Positions 33,742 through 41,311 of a stretch of 64,000 nucleotides of DNA are shown here, piece after piece. The DNA is from Mycobacterium gordonae. Its GTDB lineage: Bacteria; Actinomycetota; Actinomycetes; Mycobacteriales; Mycobacteriaceae. Every line of letters starts with the position of its first letter. Position 1 is the stretch's first letter. A program made the translations under genes and the position numbers. Location of the stretch: positions 186,001 through 250,000 of the forward strand of contig NZ_LKTM01000001.1 in NCBI RefSeq assembly GCF_001417955.2, written 5' to 3'. Under the pieces are notes generated by a model. That model saw only the letters and a program-made list of their open reading frames with translations, was not told where the DNA came from and made no database searches.

Positions 33742-34506
33742 ATGGGTGAGCGAACGTTGGCGGGTAAGCGCGTCGCCGTGGTCGGCGCTTCGGCGGGCAT
33801 CGGCCGGGCTTTCGCGGTGCGGGCCGGAAAGGAAGGCGCGGACCTGCTCGCCACGGCGCGTCGACAGGATCGGCTGGAAGAGGTTGTCGCCGAGGCGGGC
33901 TGTGGCACCGCGGTACGGGGCGATGTGCGCAACCCACAGGATTGCGCCAACATTGCCGACGCGGCCCGTGACCGACTGGGTGCCGTCGACCTGCTGTTCA
34001 TCTCGGTCGGCTACGCGCCGTTACGGATGTTCGCCGACACCTCTGCCGACGACTGGTTCGAGGTGATGCAGACCAATGTGGTGAGTGTGCATCAGGTGAT
34101 CAAGTCCTTCCTTCCTGTGCTGGCCCCGGGCGCGATCGTCAGCGCGCTGTCCTCTGAAACCGTGGGACAGCCGCGGACCGCCCTGGGTGCTTACTCGTCC
34201 AGCAAGGCCGCGCTGTCGGAGAGTCTCAACGCCTGGCGCACTGAGCATCCCGACTTCCGTTTCTGTTGTGTCACCGTCGGCGGTACGGTGCCGACCGAGT
34301 TCACCGCGGCGTTCGATCCGGATCTGCTCGGAGTCGTCGTGCAGGATTGGATCGCACGCGGCCTGCTGCAGGAGACGCTGATGTCACCCGACGATGTGGC
34401 TGATGTCCTGGCGGGAATTTTCGCCAGCGCATCCAACTTCCCTCAGGTGGGGCTCGAACAGCTGGTCGTTCGACCGCCGTCATCGATGCGTGCGTTGGGT
34501 GTCTGA
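33742..34506 (+). CDS. short-chain dehydrogenase/reductase
   Basis: A 254-residue SDR: VAVVGASAGIGRAFAVRAG, LLFISVGYAPLRMF replacing NNAG, SALSSETVGQ and YSSSKAALSES (Tyr-x3-Lys). LLATARRQDRLEE favours NADP(H). Family and catalysis are clear, substrate is not. It is followed four bases later by the thioesterase fusion gene. Confidence 0.88.
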   Translation: MGERTLAGKRVAVVGASAGIGRAFAVRAGKEGADLLATARRQDRLEEVVAEAGCGTAVRGDVRNPQDCANIADAARDRLGAVDLLFISVGYAPLRMFADTSADDWFEVMQTNVVSVHQVIKSFLPVLAPGAIVSALSSETVGQPRTALGAYSSSKAALSESLNAWRTEHPDFRFCCVTVGGTVPTEFTAAFDPDLLGVVVQDWIARGLLQETLMSPDDVADVLAGIFASASNFPQVGLEQLVVRPPSSMRALGV

Positions 34507-34510
34507 GCCG

Positions 34511-35779
34511 ATGCAAGTCCGGTCCGCATGGCCTGACCATCCCGACTACCGGATTGCGGCCACGCCCTGCCCATTTCGTGCACAGGTGTGGCTCGGGGAA
34601 GTGCTTCTTGCCGAGAGTGACCGTTGTCTGGTGGTCACCGAGACCGACCATGAAGACCGGCTCTACTTTCCCGAATCTGACGTGCGGTGGCAGCTCTTCA
34701 CGCAATCGGAGCACACCACCGTATGTCCGTTCAAAGGGGAGGCGAGCTACTGGTCGCTGGCCGACCCCGTCATTCGGGACGCTGTATGGACCTACCGCAC
34801 CCCGCTGCCCGAAGTAGCCGCGATCGGCGGGCATGTCAGCTTCTACCACGAGGTACTGCGAGTGGTAGTTCTCGAGGACTGGCCCGACGGGTCAGCCGTC
34901 GCGACCTCTTTTCCACTGTGGGGAGACGCGGCCGAGCTCTGCCGGCTCATGGATGTCGAACAGGTGGACGCGGGGCGATTTGTCGGGCCGGCCCACGGAC
35001 CGACCCGACGTAACGTCGTCGAAGGTGGCCAACTGCTGGGCGAGGCAATCATGGCGGCAGCCAAAACCTTTCCCGGCCAACGAATCACATCGGCCTCCAT
35101 GATCTTCGCAAAGGCCGCGTCGTTCGACGCACCGGTTGATCTGGCCGTCGAAGTCCTGCGGCGGGGCAGAACTTTCTCCTCCGCGCAGGTGCGCGTCAGC
35201 CAGCATGGCGTGTTGCGCAGTGCGGGAGTAGTGCTGGCGGACTCGGAGGCCGGCGATGTGATGCGAGACGTGCAGCGCATGCCGGACGTACCCGGACCCG
35301 ATGAAGCGGTCCCTTTCTCAGGCTTCGGTATGACCGGCCGCGAGATCAGAGTGGTTGACGGCGCCTACGATCCGGACCCCGATCGGGTGGGACCGCCGGA
35401 GATCGATGTGTGGGTGCGCTTCAGGGATACTCCCGGAGATAACCGGTTGGCGGCGGCGCTCCTGGCCCAGTCGACCACGCATTGGACTATCGCCGCGGGC
35501 ATGCTGCCGCACCCAGGCCTGGGCGAGGCCCGCGCTCACGTGACGTTGTCGACGGGAATCATGCAGGCCACCATCGCCTTCCACGACGACGTCGATGTCA
35601 CCGAGTGGTTGCTGTACACGAATCGCGCCATCTGGTCAGGCCGGGGCCAGGTGCAAGGCGACGGCCGCGTCTTCAGCCGTGATGGCCGGCTCGCGGCGTC
35701 CTACACAATCCAGGCGATGGTGCGGGAGTTCGCTGCGGAACCGGCGGCCATGGGTCATGACAGCCGGACAGCTATGTAA
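34511..35779 (+). CDS. DUF427 fused to TesB-like acyl-CoA thioesterase
   Basis: A 422-residue two-domain protein. Residues about 1-130 are a DUF427 domain (SAWPDHPDYRI, VWLGEVLLAESDRCLVV, HTTVCPFKGEASYWSL). Residues about 140-415 form a TesB-like double hotdog: VEGGQLLGEAIMAAAKTFPGQ, SMIFAKAASFDAPVDL and the C-terminal Asp/Thr/Gln region (FHDDVDVTEW, YTIQAMVR). TesB enzymes hydrolyse acyl-CoA to acid and CoA. A role in releasing CoA from dead-end esters is likely. ATG chosen because DUF427 homology starts there. Confidence 0.85.
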   Translation: MQVRSAWPDHPDYRIAATPCPFRAQVWLGEVLLAESDRCLVVTETDHEDRLYFPESDVRWQLFTQSEHTTVCPFKGEASYWSLADPVIRDAVWTYRTPLPEVAAIGGHVSFYHEVLRVVVLEDWPDGSAVATSFPLWGDAAELCRLMDVEQVDAGRFVGPAHGPTRRNVVEGGQLLGEAIMAAAKTFPGQRITSASMIFAKAASFDAPVDLAVEVLRRGRTFSSAQVRVSQHGVLRSAGVVLADSEAGDVMRDVQRMPDVPGPDEAVPFSGFGMTGREIRVVDGAYDPDPDRVGPPEIDVWVRFRDTPGDNRLAAALLAQSTTHWTIAAGMLPHPGLGEARAHVTLSTGIMQATIAFHDDVDVTEWLLYTNRAIWSGRGQVQGDGRVFSRDGRLAASYTIQAMVREFAAEPAAMGHDSRTAM

Positions 35780-35782
35780 GGC

Positions 35783-36394
35783 TCAACGCAGCCCGTTGAC
35801 GGCGAACTTCTCCACGTACTTGCGAACGGTCTCGGGTTTGGTCATGTCAAAACTGAGGCCCTGGTTGACGGTCGAGAACGAGTACACGATGCGGGCCAGC
35901 CATTCGCTGGCCGCCGTCACGTCGACCCCGGCGCCTACCTCACCACGCTTCTGCGCGTCGCGCACATAGGGCTCGAGGAACTTCGTGGACCGCCGGACCG
36001 CGGTGTCGCCGTCAGAGATCATGTGGCGCATCAGTTCAGCGTCGTCAGCCATCAGCCGGTTGCGGGTGCGGTGGTCGAGCAGGATGTTCGCGTGCGTTTC
36101 GGCCATCGCACCGAGTTGTTCGGCCAGGGTGGGCTTGCCGGCCATCGCGGCGGCGACCGCCCGATAGAACCGTTGCGCCCCATGCTCGATCGCGGCCTCG
36201 ATGAGCACATCGCGATCGACGAAGTACCGATACACCGTGCCCCGTGACACCTTGGCCATCCGGGCTACGTCCTGGACGCTGGTGCGCTGAATGCCCAATT
36301 GTGTGAAGCACTCGTTGGCGGCGTCGAGAATTTGTTCACGCCGGTCGAATTCGTCGGCGCTCTCCACCTCGCCAGCGACCCGCTCAGTCGACAT
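35783..36394 (-). CDS. TetR family transcriptional regulator
   Basis: A 203-residue TetR protein with a clear helix-turn-helix: RREQILDAANECFTQLGIQRTSVQDVARMAKVSRGTVYRYFVDRDVLIEA. The C-terminal domain contains NILLDHRTRNRLMADDAELMRHM. It lies between the thioesterase gene (convergent) and the aldehyde dehydrogenase gene (same strand, 70 bases upstream). A TAGCAT hexamer and GGAGGAG precede its ATG, so it has its own promoter. Third candidate regulator of the island. Confidence 0.92.
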   Translation of the reverse strand: MSTERVAGEVESADEFDRREQILDAANECFTQLGIQRTSVQDVARMAKVSRGTVYRYFVDRDVLIEAAIEHGAQRFYRAVAAAMAGKPTLAEQLGAMAETHANILLDHRTRNRLMADDAELMRHMISDGDTAVRRSTKFLEPYVRDAQKRGEVGAGVDVTAASEWLARIVYSFSTVNQGLSFDMTKPETVRKYVEKFAVNGLR

Positions 36395-36464
36395 TCCACT
36401 CCTCCGCGCGATAGTCCCGGCTAATTATGCTACGTGACAGTTTCTGTCGCGCTGTTGCAGCGAC

Positions 36465-37955
36465 TCAGCCGAGGAACGTTGTCTTCATGTCCAGATACTC
36501 CAAGATCCCCGGCCGGCCGTTCTCACGGCCGATTCCGGACTGCTTCACCCCGCCGAACGGAATATGCGGTTGCAATGTCCAGCAGTTGACCCCCACGTTG
36601 CCGGCCCGAAGGGCCCGGCTGAGCCGAATCGCCCGCCCCATGTCTTTGGTGTAGACGGCCGCTGCCAGGCCGTATGGGCTGTCGTTGGCCAGTCGAACCG
36701 CTTCGTCCTCGTCGTCGAAAGGTATGACGCATAACACAGGTCCGAAAATCTCTTCGCGCGCCACCGTCGTCGAATTGTCGACGTCGACCAGAACCGTTGG
36801 CGCGACGAAATTGCCCGTCGCGGGTCCCCCTTCGGGCCGGCCGCCGCCAACGGCAAGCCGTGCTCCATCGCGGAGCGCGTCTTCGATGCGGTCCAGCACC
36901 CGATCCCTGTGCTGCGGGCTGATCATCGGGGCGGCCGTCACGCCCGGGTCGAACGGGTCGCCGAACGTCGCGGCGGCGGCGAAGCCGGTTATGGCGTTCA
37001 CGACCTCCTCGTAGACGTCCCGGTGCGCGAGGATGCGGGATTGGCATACACATACCTGACCGGACAAACCCAGAAACGCGTTCCCGGCGGCTATTCCGAC
37101 GGCCATCCCGACATCGGCGTCCGGGAAGATCAGTGCCGGGCTCTTGCCGCCCAACTCGAGTGACACCCGGCCGATTCGGGCACCGACGGCCGACGCGATT
37201 CCGGCGCCCACGGTCCTGCTGCCGGTGAACGACACCTTGTCTACCCGCGCGTCCCCGACCAGCGCGGTACCCACCGGGTCACCGGGCCCGGTCACGAGAT
37301 TGAACGTCCCGGGGGGTATGTCCGCCTCGGCGATCAACTCCGCAAGCCGCAGGCTGACCAGCGGGGACAGCTCGGAAGGCTTGGCCACCACCGTGCAGCC
37401 CGCCGCCAAGGCGGGCGCTACCTTCTGGGCGAAAAGGCTCATCGGCGCGTTCCACGGCGTAATCACCGCCGCCACGCCCACGGGTTCGTACGTGCTGTAG
37501 GTGACGGGCTGGCTCGGGTCCCACTGCGGATAGGTCTCACCGGTGACCTTGTCGATCCAGCCGGCGTATGAATCGAAGACGTCAGCCGGATACTCGGCAC
37601 CCATTTGATAGAAGCCGACGAACGAGCTCGGTGTCGAATTATCCAGCGACAAGAGCGTATTGAGATTGTCGGCGTCATGGCGGATGAGTTCGGCGATGCG
37701 GCGCACGACGCGTGCCCGTTCCCGGCCCGCCATACGTGGCCACGGTCCGTCATCGAACGCAGCGCGAGCGGCGGTCACGGCTTCGTCGACCGTCGATACG
37801 TCGGCGACGGGGGTGTTGAACACGCGTTCGCCGGTCGCCGGGTGGATGTGCGGAATCGGTTCGGCGGCCCCTTCGATCCAGGAACCGTTGACGAAGAGCC
37901 GGGCCGGCGGCAGGGTCGCCGTCGCCAGTTTGTTCAAGACCGAGATAGCTGTCAC
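36465..37955 (-). CDS. aldehyde dehydrogenase
   Basis: A 496-residue NAD(P)-dependent aldehyde dehydrogenase: TPWNAPMSLFAQKVAPALAAGCTVVAKPSE, VSFTGSRTVG, general-base Glu in LELGGKSPAL, nucleophile Cys in GQVCVCQSR, and EIFGPVLCVIPF. It would oxidise a pathway aldehyde to an acid. A GTG start six bases after TACTGT plus TTAATT and without a Shine-Dalgarno suggests a leaderless transcript; an adjacent TTG is one codon upstream. It diverges from the SDR-DUF35-Ltp operon. Confidence 0.92.
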   Translation of the reverse strand: MTAISVLNKLATATLPPARLFVNGSWIEGAAEPIPHIHPATGERVFNTPVADVSTVDEAVTAARAAFDDGPWPRMAGRERARVVRRIAELIRHDADNLNTLLSLDNSTPSSFVGFYQMGAEYPADVFDSYAGWIDKVTGETYPQWDPSQPVTYSTYEPVGVAAVITPWNAPMSLFAQKVAPALAAGCTVVAKPSELSPLVSLRLAELIAEADIPPGTFNLVTGPGDPVGTALVGDARVDKVSFTGSRTVGAGIASAVGARIGRVSLELGGKSPALIFPDADVGMAVGIAAGNAFLGLSGQVCVCQSRILAHRDVYEEVVNAITGFAAAATFGDPFDPGVTAAPMISPQHRDRVLDRIEDALRDGARLAVGGGRPEGGPATGNFVAPTVLVDVDNSTTVAREEIFGPVLCVIPFDDEDEAVRLANDSPYGLAAAVYTKDMGRAIRLSRALRAGNVGVNCWTLQPHIPFGGVKQSGIGRENGRPGILEYLDMKTTFLG

Positions 37956-37962
37956 CAATTAA

Positions 37963-37973
37963 ACAGTAGTACG
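37963..37973 (-). promoter_or_regulatory. TGT-N5-TGT-type element, aldehyde dehydrogenase side
   Basis: On the minus strand CGTACTACTGT; TACTGT is the -10 and the GTG start follows after seven bases. Paired head to head with the site at 37979, giving AACAGTA and TACTGTT as inverted arms. Confidence 0.6.
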
Positions 37974-37978
37974 TGATA

Positions 37979-37989
37979 TGTCATACTGT
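37979..37989 (+). promoter_or_regulatory. TGT-N5-TGT element, SDR-DUF35-Ltp operon side
   Basis: TGTCATACTGT with TACTGT as -10. The operon downstream has a leader with GGGGGAG before the SDR start. Confidence 0.6.
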
Positions 37990-38029
37990 TACACCAACTA
38001 GGTCATCGGCAACGCGTGGGGGAGTAGTG

Positions 38030-38830
38030 GTGTCCCGCTTAGACGGCAGATACGCATTGGTCACCGGTGGTGCGCAGGGACTGGGCGGCGCGATCGTGCA
38101 GTCGCTGGCCAACCTGGGCGCCCACGTCACGATCGTCGACCTGAATGAGGAAAAAGGCCGAGCCCGCGCCGAGCAGATCAGCGGCGTAGGTGGGCAGGCC
38201 GCGTTTGTCAAGGTTAATGTGGCTGACCGGGCGGCCATTGAGGCCGCCGTGCAGCAGGTCGCGCAGACGACCGGCGGGCGCATCGACGTCTTGGTCAATG
38301 CCGCGCAGTTCTTTGCGATGCCGAAGGCACTGGAACTCGTCACGGACAAGGATTGGGAGCTGTCGGAGGCCACGGGGCCGAAGGCGACCTTCCGCTTCAT
38401 GCAGGTCGGCTTTCCCTTTCTGAAGGCCGCGGGACGGGCCTCGGTCATCAACTTTGTGTCGGGATCCGCGCTGGCCGGCATCGCTTACACAGCCCCCTAT
38501 TCGGCGGCGAAGGGAGCGATCGCCGCTCTCACGAAAGTTGCAGCCAATGAGTGGGCGCGGCACGGCATTCGCGTCAACGCGGTGTGCCCGTTCGCGTTGA
38601 CCGACGTTCAGCGCAAGATGATCGGCACGGAATGGGACAACTACACCCGGACGGCGACGGCCTCGCCGATGAAACGCGGTGCCGACCCCGAGACCGAAAT
38701 CGCGCCCGCGGTAGCTTTTTTGGCGGGCGATGATGCGGCATTCATCACTGGCACAGTGCTGCATATCGACGGCGGCATGACCGAGTTGTCAACCGTCGAC
38801 TATTCGCAATCGCCGGGGGTCTTCGGTTGA
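38030..38830 (+). CDS. short-chain dehydrogenase/reductase
   Basis: A 266-residue SDR: YALVTGGAQGLGGAIVQSL, VLVNAAQFFAM instead of NNAG, NFVSGSALAG and YSAAKGAIAAL. Asp in VTIVDLNEEK favours NAD(H). It starts with one of two adjacent GTG codons; the second has better spacing to GGGGGAG. The DUF35 gene starts within its stop (TTGA). It may oxidise a hydroxyacyl-CoA or reduce the carbonyl released by the retro-aldolase. Confidence 0.88.
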   Translation: MSRLDGRYALVTGGAQGLGGAIVQSLANLGAHVTIVDLNEEKGRARAEQISGVGGQAAFVKVNVADRAAIEAAVQQVAQTTGGRIDVLVNAAQFFAMPKALELVTDKDWELSEATGPKATFRFMQVGFPFLKAAGRASVINFVSGSALAGIAYTAPYSAAKGAIAALTKVAANEWARHGIRVNAVCPFALTDVQRKMIGTEWDNYTRTATASPMKRGADPETEIAPAVAFLAGDDAAFITGTVLHIDGGMTELSTVDYSQSPGVFG

Positions 38831-39243
38831 GCCGGTTGCCCGTTCCGGCGCTGACCGAGCTCAGCCGGCCATTCTGGACCTCCGGTGCGCAGGGTGTCCT
38901 GCGCATGCAGCGCTGTCGCCACTGTCAAAGGCTTTGTCACCCATCTGGATTGCGCTGTCCCCGGGACCACGGGTTCCTGGAGTATGTAACGCTCAGTGGC
39001 CGGGCACGAGTGGAATCGTGGACCGTCAACCGCCACCAATTCTTTCCCGGCTTCACGCCGCCGTATCTGATCGCTTTTGTCAACCCGGTCGAGGACGAAA
39101 GCGCCCGCCTGCTCACCAATCTGGTGAACATCGCTGCCGAGGATGTCGCAGCCGGATTGCCGGTGCGCGTCCTCTTCGAGCGGCGAACCGCGGACGACGG
39201 CGCCGAAGAGGTCTTCGTCCCGCTTTTCGAGCCGGACCGCTGA
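38827..39243 (+). CDS. DUF35 OB-fold protein, second Ltp partner
   Basis: A 138-residue DUF35 protein: N-terminal helix SRPFWTSGAQG, a zinc-finger-like segment with Cys30-x2-Cys33 and Cys44 but Asp47/His48 where the fourth Cys should be (CPRDH), then an OB fold (VESWTVNRHQFFPGFTPPYLIAFV). The start is TTG overlapping the SDR stop. Its stop overlaps the ATG of the Ltp gene (TGATG), so the two are made together. The altered fourth zinc ligand distinguishes it from the DUF35 near 22 kb. Confidence 0.88.
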   Translation: MSRLPVPALTELSRPFWTSGAQGVLRMQRCRHCQRLCHPSGLRCPRDHGFLEYVTLSGRARVESWTVNRHQFFPGFTPPYLIAFVNPVEDESARLLTNLVNIAAEDVAAGLPVRVLFERRTADDGAEEVFVPLFEPDR

Positions 39244-40418
39244 TGAGTGGTCCGTTGACTGACCGGGTCATTATCAGCGGCATCGGGCAATCCGCAATCG
39301 GCCGCAGGCTCGGCCGCGACGGGTTGGACCTCACTGTCGAAGCGTGCCTTGCGGCAGTAGCCGATGCCGGCCTCACGCTTGCCGAAATCGACGGTTTGAC
39401 AACCTATCCGGGTGCGTCCCAGCCCGGTGTCGGATTCTCCGGCGCGTCCCTGCGGGACATTCATGACGCTCTGGGTATCAAGCCGAACTGGGTCGCGGGT
39501 GGCGTGGAGTCGCCGGGCCAGCTCGGGGCGGTGGTGGACGCCATGTTGGCAGTGGCCGGTGGGTTGGCCGATCATGTGCTGTGTTGGCGCAGCATCTGGG
39601 AAGGCACCGCACAGGGGTCCGGGCGGCGCAAGGGCTACGGCTCGGGGATGGGCCGGCCGAGCGGCCTGCTGGGCTGGCAGTTGCCTTTTGGCGCAACCGC
39701 GGCGAACCTTGCCGGACTTCAGATCCGTGCGCGGATGTTGCGTTACGGGCTGACCCGTGAGCAATTGGCGTCCATAGCCATCGCCCAACGTGCGCACGCG
39801 GCTTTCAACCCCGCGGCCATCTATTCCGAACCGCTGGATCTGGAGACATATCTCGACGCGCGAATGGTGTCCGATCCGTTGTGCATGTTCGACTGCGATA
39901 TCGCCTGCGACGGGGCCACCGCGTTCGTCGTATCGCGCGCCGAACATGCCACCCAGGTGGACCATCCGGCGGTGACCGTCGAGGCTCTCGACTGCGCGCA
40001 TCACGATCGCTTCACCTGGGAGGGCGGCGACGACATCACCCGGATCAGCTCACGGTGGTCCACCATTTGGGAGCGCACCGATTTCACCGCGGCGGACGTC
40101 GATGTGGCTTCGCTCTACGACGGGTTCAGCGTGTTCGTCCTGTGCTGGCTGGAGGACTTCGGTTTTTGCCCGGTTGGCGAATCGGGTTCGTGGATAGCCG
40201 ATCCGGCGCGGATCTCCCTGGGCGGTGAACTGCCAATCAACACCGCGGGAGGGCAGCTGTCCGGCGGCCGTCTGCACGGTTTCGGGCATCTCCATGAAGC
40301 GTGTCTGCAGATCCGTGGGGAGGCCGGTGCGCGCCAGGTCGACGGAGCCGGGCTGGCCGCCGTCGGTGTGGGGGCAGCTAACAGCGGTACGACCGCGATG
40401 TTGCTGCGGCGGGCCTGA
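39243..40418 (+). CDS. Ltp (thiolase-like) protein, second probable retro-aldolase
   Basis: A 391-residue Ltp-type thiolase-fold protein: VIISGIGQSAIGRRLGRDG, FDCDIACDGATAFVVSRA and ASLYDGFSVFVLCWLEDFGFC, which holds the Ltp2-type Tyr. The first thiolase Cys region reads DGLTTYPGAS, so there is no nucleophilic Cys and thiolysis is unlikely. The C-terminal region GGRLHGFGHLHEACL differs from GGGLAYTHPGAFG of the paralogue, so the substrate may differ. The upper part of the open frame overlaps the DUF35 gene and is not used. Confidence 0.87.
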   Translation: MSGPLTDRVIISGIGQSAIGRRLGRDGLDLTVEACLAAVADAGLTLAEIDGLTTYPGASQPGVGFSGASLRDIHDALGIKPNWVAGGVESPGQLGAVVDAMLAVAGGLADHVLCWRSIWEGTAQGSGRRKGYGSGMGRPSGLLGWQLPFGATAANLAGLQIRARMLRYGLTREQLASIAIAQRAHAAFNPAAIYSEPLDLETYLDARMVSDPLCMFDCDIACDGATAFVVSRAEHATQVDHPAVTVEALDCAHHDRFTWEGGDDITRISSRWSTIWERTDFTAADVDVASLYDGFSVFVLCWLEDFGFCPVGESGSWIADPARISLGGELPINTAGGQLSGGRLHGFGHLHEACLQIRGEAGARQVDGAGLAAVGVGAANSGTTAMLLRRA

Positions 40419-40440
40419 GCAGAGCGACCGGCCTGGACCG

Positions 40441-41226
40441 TCAACCTTGCATGTAACCCCCGGCGTCAACCGGGATGGACTGGCCGGTGATGGTCCGGCT
40501 CTCGTCGCCGGCCAGGAACAAGGCCAGGTTGGCGACGTCGTCAGTGGACGAAATAGTCTTCAATGCAACGCTTCTCAGAGATCGCTCGCGGATCACGGCG
40601 CTATCCACCCCTTCCTCGCGTGCAATCCGTGCCACCCAGTTGCGGTACAGATCGGTGTCGATGCTGCCGGGCACGATGCAATTGCACCGGATGCCGTGCG
40701 GCCCCACCTCGAGTGCCACCGCCTTGGTGAAGGCGCGCAACGACGCCTTGGCGGTGACGTAGTGAGTCTTGCGGGCCATACCCGCATAGGACGCCGTGGA
40801 GGAGAAATTGAGGATGACGCCGGACCGGCGCTGCAACATCGACTGCAGCAGCACGTGTTTCGTGCACAGCATCGCGGCCGTGACGTCGATGGCGATGGTC
40901 GAGTTCCAGTTGTCGAGCGTCTGTTCCCACACCCACTTGTCCTGTCCCGGCGCCGCGGCGTTGTTGCACAGGATGTCAACGTGTCCGAATGCCTCCACCG
41001 CGCGGGACACCAGTGCTATCACGTCGTCTTCACTGGTGACGTCGGCACGGACGGCGATGGCGTTCGGACCGGCTTCCTCCGCAGCCTCGCGCACCAGTTC
41101 CTCGCGCCGGGCCGCAAGCACGACCTTGGCTCCTTCCCGGGTGAAGATGGCGCCCATGGTTCGACCGAGACCGGCACTGGCACCGGTGATGATCGCCACC
41201 TTGCCCGCCAGGCGTCCTTCTATCAC
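40441..41226 (-). CDS. short-chain dehydrogenase/reductase
   Basis: A 261-residue classical SDR: VAIITGASAGLGRTMGAIF, ILCNNAAAPGQD, NFSSTASYAG and YVTAKASLRAF. LAARREELV favours NADP(H). Its GTG start overlaps an upstream in-frame stop (GTGA) of what seems to be the tail of a lost gene, so it was probably the second gene of a minus-strand operon. It is the last gene of the catabolic island before formate dehydrogenase. Confidence 0.89.
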   Translation of the reverse strand: MIEGRLAGKVAIITGASAGLGRTMGAIFTREGAKVVLAARREELVREAAEEAGPNAIAVRADVTSEDDVIALVSRAVEAFGHVDILCNNAAAPGQDKWVWEQTLDNWNSTIAIDVTAAMLCTKHVLLQSMLQRRSGVILNFSSTASYAGMARKTHYVTAKASLRAFTKAVALEVGPHGIRCNCIVPGSIDTDLYRNWVARIAREEGVDSAVIRERSLRSVALKTISSTDDVANLALFLAGDESRTITGQSIPVDAGGYMQG

Positions 41227-41285
41227 CGCTGCCCCTCACTGAACGCGGCCACCGCAGCCGGGCTCATCTGGCAGTCTCGCAGGCC
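41223..41285 (-). pseudogene. possible 3' remnant of a deleted minus-strand gene
   Basis: Directly upstream of the SDR, an open frame with high third-position GC reads GLRDCQMSPAAVAAFSEGQR and stops with TGA overlapping the SDR GTG, the coupling used throughout the island. Farther upstream the frame loses its coding look and runs into the formate dehydrogenase start region. It could be a truncated gene end left by a rearrangement, or chance. Too short to identify. Confidence 0.3.
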
Positions 41286-41299
41286 CTGAGTTGACGCAC

Positions 41300-41305
41300 T
41301 AGTCT
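41300..41305 (+). promoter_or_regulatory. candidate -10 of the formate dehydrogenase operon
   Basis: TAGTCT is followed by six bases and the ATG, with no Shine-Dalgarno, the pattern of a leaderless promoter. No TGT-N5-TGT element is present. Confidence 0.35.
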
Positions 41306-41311
41306 TCGAGT

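Noticed and set aside
41227..41311. Insertion sequence or integrase attachment site at the island edge
   Set aside because: No inverted terminal repeats, target duplication, transposase fragment or tRNA end can be seen; only the possible gene remnant is reported.
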